Shown here one piece after another: positions 17,329-26,073 of a stretch of DNA of 63,738 nucleotides. The stretch comes from DATLMR01 sp035634255. Lineage in GTDB: Bacteria; Acidobacteriota; Blastocatellia; UBA7656. How positions within the stretch are numbered: position 1 is the first letter of the stretch; every line of letters begins with the position of its first letter. The stretch is taken from contig DASQDI010000127.1 in the NCBI GenBank assembly GCA_035634255.1, positions 1 through 63,738 of the forward strand. Reading direction: 5' to 3'. The notes under the pieces are model-generated. The model made no database searches. It was not told the DNA's origin and saw nothing but the letters and a program-made list of their open reading frames with translations. The translations under genes and the position numbers were made by a program.

Positions 17329-19014
17329 TTAACGCGCGGGCCGGCCTATGTTCACGGGCCTGCGGATCGACGGGATCACTTTGTCGATCCCGAGAGAAAT
17401 CGACGTAAGGCTCTGGAAAAGACCGGGAGAGGTCGGCACGTTCCCGTTATTAAGCAGCTTCGCGACGGACAGGACGCCGGGCTGTTCGATCTCGGTCCCT
17501 TCTTCGTTCGCCCGGAAGGAGTTGATCGAGACGTAGCTGTTCCGCTGCGGGCTGAAGGCGAGGTTATCGATCCGCTCGCCGATCTGCCCGACATTATCGA
17601 GGGTCGCCCCGCTCACGTTGTCCGGCAGGTTGACCGAGTAGAGCCGGCCCGAATACGTCGCGAAGGACGGCGCGGCCCCCGGCCCTATCGCAAGCGTCGA
17701 CAGGCCATCGCCCTCTTCGAATTCATCCGTGAATACTTTGACCCCGCTCAGCTTCGAATTCTTCTTGCCGAACTGCGCGAAGACCACGGCCGGAGACTCC
17801 GCCACGCGCGCGTAGAAGGGCCTGCGAATGTTGCCGGGTCGGCCCGGCCGGCCGTAAAAAGGTCTGCGAATCTGCGAGATGTTACCCCGCTTGACTATGG
17901 TCAGGATTTTCTTCTGCGCGTCATACTTCAGTATGCGGGCGCTCGCATTCTCCGGGTCCGACTGCGCGAGCTCGGGGATAGTGTCGAGCTGCCTCAGAGG
18001 AGCGTCAAACGGGTCGGCGGCCAGCGAGTTCCCTTCCGTCAGATCGGCCACGTAAAGCGAGCCGTCGTTGGTGACGAAGTAGGCGGAGTTTATGCTCTCG
18101 TAGCCCGTAGACGGGTCGGGCGGGCCGGGCACTATGACCACGTTGCTGCCGGCCGTGAGAGCGGTACCCGCGGGAAACTTATCGGGTTCTATCTTCTTCT
18201 TGAGGTCTATCGTCCCGTCGTCCCTCAGGGAGTAGAACCTGAGGGTTGAATACTCTTTGACGCCCCCGTCTTCCTTCCTCTCCCGCCTGTTAACCACGGC
18301 TACGAGAGTGTTCGTAGCCTCGTCCACGTCCAGGTAGGAGATGCTGTTGTCCTGACTGTACTCCGCCGCGGAAAGTAGTGAGACGTTATAGATGTAACCT
18401 TCGTTTAGCGTGAACGTGTAGACGGTGGCCCCATTGCCGAACACGAGCACGTTCCCGCGCTTGCTCAGCCCCAGGTCCGGCAGCGCATCGTTGGCGCGGT
18501 CGGAGTCGATGCCCTTCACGTCGAAGGTAATGGCATTCCCGAAAGTGGGCTTGCCATTGTCGTCCAGGTTGATCCTCACATGGGAGATCACCTCGACCGG
18601 CTCATACTTACCGCCCACCTGCTCGTACCTCGTCCCGCGGACGAAGGCGACCCCGGCCCCCGCGTCGTAAATGAGCCTGGTGGGGTAGTAGCATTTGAGG
18701 TCCGTCTTTTGGATCCCCAGGTCCGGCCTCTTCGTGTCGATCAAATAGAGGTAGTGATTATCGAACTCTTCGAGCGTGCTCTCGTCCGTCACAAGGGTCT
18801 TCGGCGCGTAGGGCGCGACGATGACGTAACGCTCGTAGACGAATGCCATGTTGTTGACCGACCCCGTCAATCCGCACAACTCCACGGAGTCGATCTTCAT
18901 AGGCTGAGCGCCCTCGCCGGAAATCACGAGCCCGGCGAAGAACAGGGCCAGACTCAAGAGGACAGCCGAACCCTGTGGCAGACGCCGACCGGATGGTAAT
19001 ATGCTTTTTTTCAT
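17329..19014 (-). CDS. secreted beta-propeller-like protein, function unknown
   Basis: 561 residues with an N-terminal signal sequence (basic start, then AVLLSLALFFAGLVISGEGA). The mature protein is beta-rich with repeated strand-turn segments such as HYLYLIDTKRPD, GNVLVFGNGATVYTF and DGSLYVADLTEG, suggesting a WD/NHL-like propeller. Near residues 380-405 is a short basic repeat (IRRPFYGRPGRP and NIRRPFYARV), and the C-terminus ends in IRRPVNIGRPAR. These Arg/Pro-rich elements could be a surface-binding or sorting signal, which is speculation. It is probably monocistronic: a promoter lies ~200 bases upstream and a hairpin follows its stop. Confidence 0.7.
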   Translation of the reverse strand: MKKSILPSGRRLPQGSAVLLSLALFFAGLVISGEGAQPMKIDSVELCGLTGSVNNMAFVYERYVIVAPYAPKTLVTDESTLEEFDNHYLYLIDTKRPDLGIQKTDLKCYYPTRLIYDAGAGVAFVRGTRYEQVGGKYEPVEVISHVRINLDDNGKPTFGNAITFDVKGIDSDRANDALPDLGLSKRGNVLVFGNGATVYTFTLNEGYIYNVSLLSAAEYSQDNSISYLDVDEATNTLVAVVNRRERKEDGGVKEYSTLRFYSLRDDGTIDLKKKIEPDKFPAGTALTAGSNVVIVPGPPDPSTGYESINSAYFVTNDGSLYVADLTEGNSLAADPFDAPLRQLDTIPELAQSDPENASARILKYDAQKKILTIVKRGNISQIRRPFYGRPGRPGNIRRPFYARVAESPAVVFAQFGKKNSKLSGVKVFTDEFEEGDGLSTLAIGPGAAPSFATYSGRLYSVNLPDNVSGATLDNVGQIGERIDNLAFSPQRNSYVSINSFRANEEGTEIEQPGVLSVAKLLNNGNVPTSPGLFQSLTSISLGIDKVIPSIRRPVNIGRPAR

Positions 19015-19317
19015 ATCTAACCCTTATGATATTTGAGAGCCTTAAATCACCGCCGGCATAAGGCTTCGAAAATCAGAGCCGGCCCAAATGTCGGGCCTCG
19101 TACTTTGATCGGTGCCGCGGGCTGTCTTTATACCCAGCTTATGGCGGCTTAATTATATTATCTGCAAGCCTTTTCTCGGTCCCCGAGGTCTTAATGCGAA
19201 AAACGATACAAAGCGAGTCGATCTTATTTCGATTGGAGTATCAATGTCAAGCGTTTTTCAGGCTGAAGCGGATAGAATCCCCTTAAATTAAAATAACTTG
19301 TGCGCAAAACGGGGCGC
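19015..19317. other. intergenic region
   Basis: About 300 bases between the propeller gene and the large sigma-54 activator, both minus strand. It contains the promoter candidate at 19221-19250. Nothing else is recognised. Confidence 0.35.
19221..19250 (-). promoter_or_regulatory. probable sigma-70 promoter for propeller gene
   Basis: On the minus strand TTGACA (19250-19245), an 18-base spacer, then TAAGAT (19226-19221). It reads toward the gene starting at 19014, with a leader of about 200 bases. Confidence 0.45.
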
Positions 19318-22300
19318 TCAAAGGCCGTCGTCCCTCTGCACTCCGAGCTGGGCCAGCTTGAGCCTGAGCCCCCTCCTGGAAAGGCCCAGATCAATCGCCG
19401 TCCTCGACAGGTTATTCCGGTTTCGGACCAGGGCCTCCTCAATCAACTGCCTTTCTAGCCGGGCCGTGGCCTCTTTCAGCTTCATCCGCCCGCCCCCGTT
19501 CGAGGGGCTTCTCTCGCGCCGAGTCTCGTAGCCCCCGTTGAGAGACCCGAACTCTCTGGGCACCGCCCGCTCCGTCTGGGGGCGGAGCCGGGTCGAGCCC
19601 GTCTGCATGCGCGGGTGCGCGACCTCGGGCGAGAGGTCGTCGGCGGATATGCGCGCGGGCTCCGACGCGTAAGCCACGACCCTCTCGATCTCGTTCCGCA
19701 ACTGGCGCACGTTGCCCGGCCAGTCGTAATCCGTCAGCGCCTCGACCGCCTCCTGCGTCAGGCTGATCCCCTGCTTCCCCGACCGCGAGGAGAAGTGGTC
19801 GAGAAAGTGCGACGCGAGGACCGGCACCTCTTCGCGCCTGTCCCTCAAAGGAGGCACGTGAATTCTTATGATGTTCAACCGGTGGAAGAGGTCTTCCCTG
19901 AACCGCCCGTCTTCCACGGCCCTTTCGAGGTCCGAGTTCGTGGCGGCCAACACCCGGACGTCCACCCGGCTCGGCTTCGTCTCCCCGAGCGGCTGAATCT
20001 CCGACTCCTGAAGGAACCTCATCAGCTTGGGCTGAACCTCAAGCGAGAGGTCCCCGATCTCGTCGAGGAAGAGCGTCCCCCCGTCCGCCGCTTTGATGAT
20101 CCCGGGGTAATTCGCGGTCGCGCCCGTGAAGGCCCCGCGCCTGTGCCCGAACAGCTGGCTGTCTATTATCTCCTTCGGGGTCGCGGTGCAGTTGAAAGGG
20201 AGGAAGATCGCCCTCGCCCTCGCGGACTCCTGATGGATCGCCCTCGCGACAAGCTCTTTGCCGGTCCCCGACTCACCTGTGATCAGGACCGTAACGTCGC
20301 TCGTCCTGATCTTCTGTATCTTCTCTATGACCGCAAACATGTGCGCGCTGCAACAGATGAAGCCCGGAATGATGGTCTGTACCCGGTGCTCGAAATCTTT
20401 CGGGGGGGAGCTGCGCGCGCTGTTGCGCAGAGAGCAGGTCTCAAGGCCCAGCTCCGCCTGCTTCAAAAGAGGCTGAAGCCTGTTGACGTCGATCTGCTCG
20501 CTCGCGGAGAGGTACAGGAGCACCGAGTTGTTATACCCGTTCCCTATCGAGGCGATGTAGGAGCCGTCCTCGCGGTGCCCGGAGGCCGGAAGCGAGGTGT
20601 CCAGAGTCCGGGCGATCCGCTCCGCGCCCTCCATCGAGAGGCCTTTCGTCACCAGAACCCTCAACGACCGGTCCTCTTCCTCGAGGCAGATCATCACCGT
20701 GTTCGCAGGGAAGTATTCGTAGACCACGGAGGCCAGCTCCTGCAAAAGCAGCTCCCTCGAAGCCGAGGCCTCGATCAGCCTCTGCATCAGCAGGACATCG
20801 TTCGCCGACGTGACGCGGACCGCGCTCGGGACCGGAGACTCGCCCATCGCCACCGCCGCCAGGGACTTCATCGTCAGCTCGAGGTCCAGGTCCGCGCCCA
20901 CCTTCTGAAAAATCTCTTTCGCCTGCAAAAAGTTCGTCTCGGAGCCGATGAAATCGCGCGCCATCTTCAGCAGGGACCCCATCTCGAAATGGCTGCGCGC
21001 GATCTCGTACGGGACCTTAATCGTCGTGAAGATCGAGATGCTCTGCGCGATGTGCTGCTTGGCCTCCGCGAACCGCCCGCTCGACGCTTCGAGCTGCCCG
21101 GAAAGCCTCTGGATCAGGCCCGACAGGAAGAGCGACTTCTCTTCCTTCAGCCTCCCCTGCGCGAGCTCCAGGTACTCGCGCGCCTGATCGTGCCCGCCCT
21201 GAAGGAAGTGGAGCCCGGCCAGCTCGACGTGCGAGAAGGTCACCCCGTGAAGGTCGCCTATCGACGTGGAGAGGGCGAGCGCGTTCCGCAAAGTCTTCAG
21301 GGCCTCTTCGATCCTCCCCTGCCCCCTGTAGACCCCGGCCAGAATCCTGAGCGCGTTACTCTCGGCCCACTTGTCCACGCTGCCTTCGACCAGCTTCAGG
21401 CTCCGCTCCAGGTTCTCTTCCGCGTCGCGGAACCTCCCCTTCGCGCAGAGGATCTCGGCCAGAGTTATTCGCGCCGTCGCCTCATAGCTCGGCTCGGTGA
21501 AGCTCCGCGCGATCTCGACCCCCTTGTTGACGATGTCAATCGCGTCTTCCCACTCGCCGGAGTCGCGCAGGTTCGCCGCGAGGTTGTTGTACGCCAGGGC
21601 CAGCTGGTCCTTCCGCCCGCCCTCCTTCAGGTGCTCGATTGCGCGCTTAATATATTTCGCGGACTGCTCGTGCTCGCCCAGGTACCCCTCGTCCAGAGTC
21701 GTCCCCAGGTTGAGCAGGATCATGCCGAGCAGGTTCTTGTCCGAGGAGCCTTCGGCCAGGCCGAGGGCCTTCATGTAATTCTCCCTCGCGCTCGAAAACG
21801 CCCCCTCGCTGAAGCTCACCGAGCCGAGCTGGTCGTAAATCCGCGCCAGCAGCTCGGGGTCGGAGTTCGTCTTCTGAAAGGTGAGCGCCGCGAGCAGGTG
21901 GTCCCGCGCGATCCGGAACTCGTCGAGGCGGATGTAGGTGCGGCCGAGCGTGCAGTGAGCCTCGCTAACGCCGAGGTCGTCCTGGAATTCGAGGAAGAGC
22001 TTCTTCGCTTCGTTCAGGGACGCGATGGCCTTCGGCGGGTTCCTCAGCCAGCTGTGGACCGACCCGATGCGCAGCTTGATGCGGGCGCGGGTGCGCGCGG
22101 GGAGCAGGGCGAGGGTGTGCGGGTCCTCGTACTTCTCTATCGCCGTGTACGCCTCGGCGAAACGCCCCTGCTCTTCGAGGGCCTTGCTCAACAGGAGCCG
22201 GGCGAGCGACTCGTTCTCCCCAGAGCCCGCCCCCTCTTCCAGCGCCGCGTAGAGGTGCTCGACGGCCTCGTCGTAAAGAAAATCAGAGAAGGCTTCCTTG

Positions 22301-22836
22301 CCGAGATGGAGCCGGACTCCCCGGCTCGTGAAGTCCAGGTCGCTCACGCTCGCCACCGCGCGCGACAGGAAGCCGTTCGTCGAGACCGCCTGCGCGACCA
22401 CGCTCTTCTTCAACAGCTGCCTCACCGTCACATGGCTTATCCGCTCCACTATGCGCCGCTCGATGGCGGCCGTCGCGAGCTTCTGCGGGGTCCATTCGTT
22501 GAACGGGTACCCGAGCGCCGCGGGCTCCACCTTCGCACGGCTGAGGATGGCGTCCACCTGCTCGGGAGAGAAGTTCGGCCTCGGCCCGCCCTGCGGCCCC
22601 CTCTTCCTCGCGGCGATGCCCTTTAAGCCCTCCTTGTTGAACTTGCGTATCCACTTCTTTACGTTCGAAGGGTGAAACTGTAACCTCTGGCTGATCTCGG
22701 CGGCCGTCTTCCCCTCGGACGACAATAGGATCACCTTCGCGCGCCAGGCTTCCTCGCGATTCGGGGATTCTGAATACCGTTCGAGGTTCTCTCTCTCGGT
22801 TGAAGTGATCGGCCGGACAAAGAGAGGTTGGAACAT
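19318..22836 (-). CDS. giant sigma-54 activator with IS630-transposase-like N-terminal HTH, TPR, GAF, AAA+ and Fis domains
   Basis: 1172 residues. Residues ~15-160 look like the paired helix-turn-helix/winged-helix DNA-binding part of IS630-family transposases (RAKVILLSSEGKTAAEISQR, NVKKWIRKFNKEGLKG, then LGYPFNEWTPQKLA and HVTVRQLLKKS). Residues ~170-665 are tetratricopeptide-type helical repeats. About 680-800 is a GAF-like sensor. About 815-1050 is a sigma-54 AAA+ domain with ITGESGTGKELVARAIH, GHRRGAFTGA and GGTLFLDEIGDLS. A Fis HTH (NLSRTAIDLGLSRRGLRLKL) closes the protein. It thus has two DNA-binding ends and should drive ATP-dependent open-complex formation at sigma-54 promoters. No receiver domain is present; input is probably ligand or protein binding to the TPR/GAF parts. 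It is divergent from the secreted FG-GAP protein at 23164. Confidence 0.9.
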   Translation of the reverse strand: MFQPLFVRPITSTERENLERYSESPNREEAWRAKVILLSSEGKTAAEISQRLQFHPSNVKKWIRKFNKEGLKGIAARKRGPQGGPRPNFSPEQVDAILSRAKVEPAALGYPFNEWTPQKLATAAIERRIVERISHVTVRQLLKKSVVAQAVSTNGFLSRAVASVSDLDFTSRGVRLHLGKEAFSDFLYDEAVEHLYAALEEGAGSGENESLARLLLSKALEEQGRFAEAYTAIEKYEDPHTLALLPARTRARIKLRIGSVHSWLRNPPKAIASLNEAKKLFLEFQDDLGVSEAHCTLGRTYIRLDEFRIARDHLLAALTFQKTNSDPELLARIYDQLGSVSFSEGAFSSARENYMKALGLAEGSSDKNLLGMILLNLGTTLDEGYLGEHEQSAKYIKRAIEHLKEGGRKDQLALAYNNLAANLRDSGEWEDAIDIVNKGVEIARSFTEPSYEATARITLAEILCAKGRFRDAEENLERSLKLVEGSVDKWAESNALRILAGVYRGQGRIEEALKTLRNALALSTSIGDLHGVTFSHVELAGLHFLQGGHDQAREYLELAQGRLKEEKSLFLSGLIQRLSGQLEASSGRFAEAKQHIAQSISIFTTIKVPYEIARSHFEMGSLLKMARDFIGSETNFLQAKEIFQKVGADLDLELTMKSLAAVAMGESPVPSAVRVTSANDVLLMQRLIEASASRELLLQELASVVYEYFPANTVMICLEEEDRSLRVLVTKGLSMEGAERIARTLDTSLPASGHREDGSYIASIGNGYNNSVLLYLSASEQIDVNRLQPLLKQAELGLETCSLRNSARSSPPKDFEHRVQTIIPGFICCSAHMFAVIEKIQKIRTSDVTVLITGESGTGKELVARAIHQESARARAIFLPFNCTATPKEIIDSQLFGHRRGAFTGATANYPGIIKAADGGTLFLDEIGDLSLEVQPKLMRFLQESEIQPLGETKPSRVDVRVLAATNSDLERAVEDGRFREDLFHRLNIIRIHVPPLRDRREEVPVLASHFLDHFSSRSGKQGISLTQEAVEALTDYDWPGNVRQLRNEIERVVAYASEPARISADDLSPEVAHPRMQTGSTRLRPQTERAVPREFGSLNGGYETRRERSPSNGGGRMKLKEATARLERQLIEEALVRNRNNLSRTAIDLGLSRRGLRLKLAQLGVQRDDGL

Positions 22837-22933
22837 TACATGCGCCTTACAGTCGGCTCCGCACGATTTGACCGGGCCGCTCTCGCAACTCTTTAACGGC
22901 CGGTCTCCGGGCAGGAATGCCTTAAATCATCTC

Positions 22934-22971
22934 GGGTACCCTTCAATACTCATATTTCAATACGGGTACCC
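22934..22971. repeat. two GGGTACCC palindromes 30 bp apart, possible operator
   Basis: GGGTACCC occurs at 22934-22941 and 22964-22971, both preceded by C and followed by a similar (A/T)TTC. TTCAATAC is also repeated between them. Centre spacing is 30 bp, close to three helical turns. They lie just downstream of the predicted start site of the sigma-54 activator gene and upstream of the FG-GAP gene promoter. Confidence 0.5.
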
Positions 22972-22992
22972 ATTCTACTCAACGAGGGACCG

Positions 22993-23021
22993 AAAATATC
23001 AAAAAAGCAAAAGCGAGTCAA
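22993..23021 (-). promoter_or_regulatory. probable promoter of the giant sigma-54 activator
   Basis: On the minus strand TTGACT (23021-23016), 17 bases, TATTTT (22998-22993). The predicted transcript begins near 22986, so the GGGTACCC pair would lie within its leader. Confidence 0.45.
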
Positions 23022-23085
23022 TAAATATCTTTCCACATATTTTCAATTCTTTGTATAAAGAGTATGCGTAGCTTAAACTTCCCAC

Positions 23086-23114
23086 TTGATTCACGGGGAC
23101 CGGGCTGATAGAAT
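23086..23114 (+). promoter_or_regulatory. probable promoter of FG-GAP protein gene
   Basis: TTGATT (23086-23091), 17-base spacer, TAGAAT (23109-23114), about 50 bases before the ATG at 23164, with AGGAGGGG at 23144-23151 between them. Confidence 0.5.
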
Positions 23115-23163
23115 CGCAGGCCAGAACGGACCAGTCATCTTTTAGGAGGGGGAATAAAGTTTC

Positions 23164-25992
23164 ATGAACTTATTCATGGAAGCCCGGTCAGGAAGCCGGA
23201 GAGTTCTGGCTTTACTGGCCGTTGTCTCATTGATCGGACTTGCATTCATCACGGCAAGTTTGTCCACCAGGGCGCAGGTTACCATCCAAACAATCCAGAC
23301 AATAGACCCGGTTTCGAGCGGGACCGACGTAACAATTTTAGGCGCGGCCGCCGACGACCACCTGAGCGGGAACGGCGCGTCCGGAGACCTCACCCCCCTG
23401 ACGCGCGCGCGCGCGTTAACGGTGGGCGACTTTGATAACGACGGCATCGACGACCTCGTGATCGGCGCGCCGGACGCCAACGTCAACCTCAACCCGCAGG
23501 GCGGCCCGGTCGTGGACCGGCCCGACGCGGGGATAGTCTACGTCATCTCGGGGCGAACCACCCCGTTCCCCGCGACCATTGACGCGGCCATCCAGGGGCA
23601 GACCACTCTCAGGATTCTGGGCAGGGCCTCGGGGGACCGCACGGGATTCGCGGTCGCCTCGGGCGACGTGAACAACGACGGGATCGACGACCTCCTCATC
23701 GGCTCGCCCGGCTCCGACTTCAGCCCCGAGCGGTTGAATAACGGGTCCGTCACGATCCTCCTCGGCTCGGACACCTTCGCCACCGGCACCCTCGACCTGA
23801 ACACGGCCAACGCCGCGGATTTCATCATTCAGGGCGTCGCGGCCGAAGACGCCTTCGGTAGCGCCATCGCCTCCGGCAACGTGGGGGGCATAACGGGCGC
23901 GAATGACTTCACGAGCGACGACATCGTCATCGGCGCGCCCGGCAACGACGGGCCCGTGGGCACGCGACCCGGCGCGGGCGCGGCCTACGTGAGGTTCGGC
24001 GGGGCCATCATCGCCCGCGGGCAGGGCGGGGTGACCGGCACCATCGATTTCGGGGCCACCCCGAGCCAGGTTAACGTCGTGGTCTTCGGAAGGACCGGCG
24101 ACGCCCTGGGCTCCGCCCTCTCCATCGGGGACGTCAACGCCGGCAACGCCAACGACATCGTCATCGGCGCGCCCGGCGCGGACAGGCCCGCCAAAGTGAC
24201 CGCCCCGGCCGTCCCGGCCGCCGCGGACACGGGCGCCGTCTACGTAGTATTCGGCGGGGAGAATATCGCCACCAACAACGGAGCCATTCAGGTGATAGAC
24301 ACCGGCGCCGCCACCCCCAGCGCGCAGCTCAACGTCTCGATCTTCGGCGAAGGCAGTAAACTCGCCCAGGGGGGCAACAACGCCGACCGCTTCGGCTCGT
24401 CGGTCGCCGTGGGCGACGTGACGGGCGACGGGAACCTCGACCTTATCGTAGGAGCGCCCGACGCTGACGGCCCCGCCGATAGCAGGACCGACGGCGGCGA
24501 AGCCTACGTCTTTTTAGGCGGGCCCGGCCTCAACGCCGCGAGGATCGACGTCTTCAATAACCCGGTCGCGCTCACGGTGTTCGGACAGGCGGGAGACCAC
24601 CTCGGGGCGACCGTCTTCGCCGGGCAGGTCAACTCCCCTGACAACACAGACGCCAGGGCTGACCTGATCGTCGGGGCCCCTTCGGCCGTCAACGGGCGGG
24701 GCTCCGTCTCGATCTTCTTCGGAGGCCCGAGCCTCATATTCCTCTCTACGAGGGACATCGCTTTAGGTCAGGACGACGTCCGCATACTGGGCGAAGCCAC
24801 CGGGGATGAACTCGGGTGGGCCATCACCGCCGGGGACTTCGACGACAACACGGGCGGAGACCTGGCTCTGGGAGCCCCTTTCGCGGCGGCGGTGGTCGGC
24901 CAGGCTACGAGGAGTGACGCGGGCAAAGTCTACCTGCTGCTCGCGGCCGACACGGACGCGCCCCCGCAGAACGAGAACCCCGTGGTCGAAGTCACCGAGC
25001 CCGATGGCGGGGAGGTTATCGTCGGGGGCACGACCTTCGAGATAGCCTGGACCGCTTCCGACCCCAACGGGGACGACACCATTCAGAGGTTCGAGATCAG
25101 GCTTTCGACCGACGGCGGGGCCACCTTCCCCGACCCGAACATCATCGCGCTGGCGGTGCCGGGCACGGCCCGCACGTTCGAGTGGGCCGTACCCATCGGC
25201 CTGAACACGACGACCGCCCGCATTCAGGTGACCGCGGTCGATTTGCAGGGCGGCGCCGGCTCCGACACGAGCGACGCGAACTTCACGATCTCCGACACGG
25301 GCGCGACCGTCATGCTGACCGCGCCGAACGGCGGGGAGCGGTTGATCTTCGGGCAGACCTTCAACATCACGTGGACCGTGCCCGCGGGGGTGGCGAACCA
25401 GATACGCGGGTTCGACATCTTCCTCTCGACCGACGGTGGGGCGACCTTCCCGATCCCGATTGCCTTCAACAGCCCGCTCACCCCGGCGCTCCCTGCCGAC
25501 GCGCGCACGTTCGCGTGGACCGTCCCGAACATCTGCACGACGACGGCGAGAGTGCTCATCGCGGCGACTAACGTTAACGGCACGACTTCGAGCGACACGA
25601 GCAACGCGAATTTCGCAATCGGCTCCGTCGGGCCCACCGTCAACACGGCCAACATCAGGATAACCACCAACAACACCCGCATCGCGGTAACGACGACCAC
25701 CCCGACCGGGGGGACCGAGGTGCGATTCCTCGCGGGGGCCACGTTCGAGGTGACCGACGCGAACGGGGTCTTCTTCCCCTTCACCAACGCTCAGATCAAG
25801 AAGGGCGGGAGGAAGCTCATCGGCCGGGGGCAGATCAACGGCATGACCATCGGCCAGTTCTTCCCCGAGGGGGCCGTCCGCACCATCCGCATCACGAACC
25901 CGCCCTGCGGAGTCGTGACCCTGCAGGTGAGGCGTGAGGGCAACCGCCTGGTGGTCGTTACTACGACCCTGACGAAGTTCACTTTCAACTAG
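23164..25992 (+). CDS. secreted FG-GAP (integrin-like) propeller protein with Ig-like domains
   Basis: 942 residues. A basic, hydrophobic N-terminus (VLALLAVVSLIGLAFITASL) is a signal sequence. Residues ~45-595 contain seven FG-GAP calcium-binding repeats of the type DFDNDGIDDLVIGAPD, the number expected for a full seven-bladed integrin-alpha-like propeller. Two Ig-like domains with PDGGE/PNGGE openings and a TFEIAWTAS/TFNITWTV strand follow (~605-815). The final ~110 residues form an unassigned beta-rich domain with two aligned cysteines not visible elsewhere. It is probably a cell-surface or released adhesion protein. The ribosome site AGGAGGGG is 12-13 bases before the ATG, slightly long. 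A terminator follows the stop. It is transcribed divergently from the sigma-54 activator. Confidence 0.88.
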   Translation: MNLFMEARSGSRRVLALLAVVSLIGLAFITASLSTRAQVTIQTIQTIDPVSSGTDVTILGAAADDHLSGNGASGDLTPLTRARALTVGDFDNDGIDDLVIGAPDANVNLNPQGGPVVDRPDAGIVYVISGRTTPFPATIDAAIQGQTTLRILGRASGDRTGFAVASGDVNNDGIDDLLIGSPGSDFSPERLNNGSVTILLGSDTFATGTLDLNTANAADFIIQGVAAEDAFGSAIASGNVGGITGANDFTSDDIVIGAPGNDGPVGTRPGAGAAYVRFGGAIIARGQGGVTGTIDFGATPSQVNVVVFGRTGDALGSALSIGDVNAGNANDIVIGAPGADRPAKVTAPAVPAAADTGAVYVVFGGENIATNNGAIQVIDTGAATPSAQLNVSIFGEGSKLAQGGNNADRFGSSVAVGDVTGDGNLDLIVGAPDADGPADSRTDGGEAYVFLGGPGLNAARIDVFNNPVALTVFGQAGDHLGATVFAGQVNSPDNTDARADLIVGAPSAVNGRGSVSIFFGGPSLIFLSTRDIALGQDDVRILGEATGDELGWAITAGDFDDNTGGDLALGAPFAAAVVGQATRSDAGKVYLLLAADTDAPPQNENPVVEVTEPDGGEVIVGGTTFEIAWTASDPNGDDTIQRFEIRLSTDGGATFPDPNIIALAVPGTARTFEWAVPIGLNTTTARIQVTAVDLQGGAGSDTSDANFTISDTGATVMLTAPNGGERLIFGQTFNITWTVPAGVANQIRGFDIFLSTDGGATFPIPIAFNSPLTPALPADARTFAWTVPNICTTTARVLIAATNVNGTTSSDTSNANFAIGSVGPTVNTANIRITTNNTRIAVTTTTPTGGTEVRFLAGATFEVTDANGVFFPFTNAQIKKGGRKLIGRGQINGMTIGQFFPEGAVRTIRITNPPCGVVTLQVRREGNRLVVVTTTLTKFTFN

Positions 25993-26012
25993 ACTCACGC
26001 CTGAGCAAATTT

Positions 26013-26045
26013 AAAAGGGCCGGTCGCGCGACCGGCCCTTTTTTT
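26013..26045 (+). terminator. Rho-independent terminator after FG-GAP gene
   Basis: Stem GGGCCGGTCG (26017-26026) pairs with 26029-26038 across a two-base centre, extended by A/T pairs and followed by a run of seven T (26039-26045). The flanking A run on the other side may let it also serve the convergent minus-strand gene. Confidence 0.85.
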
Positions 26046-26073
26046 ACCCACACCTGATTCGCGAGAGCCCGCC

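Noticed and set aside
19615..22626. 1003-codon plus-strand frame
   Set aside because: Exact antisense of the giant sigma-54 activator; Arg/Val/Leu-rich with no domain, produced by high GC third positions.
23402..23416. CG-alternating tract (possible Z-DNA or slippage site)
   Set aside because: It encodes an Ala-Arg-Ala run in a well-supported gene and is too short to claim a separate role.
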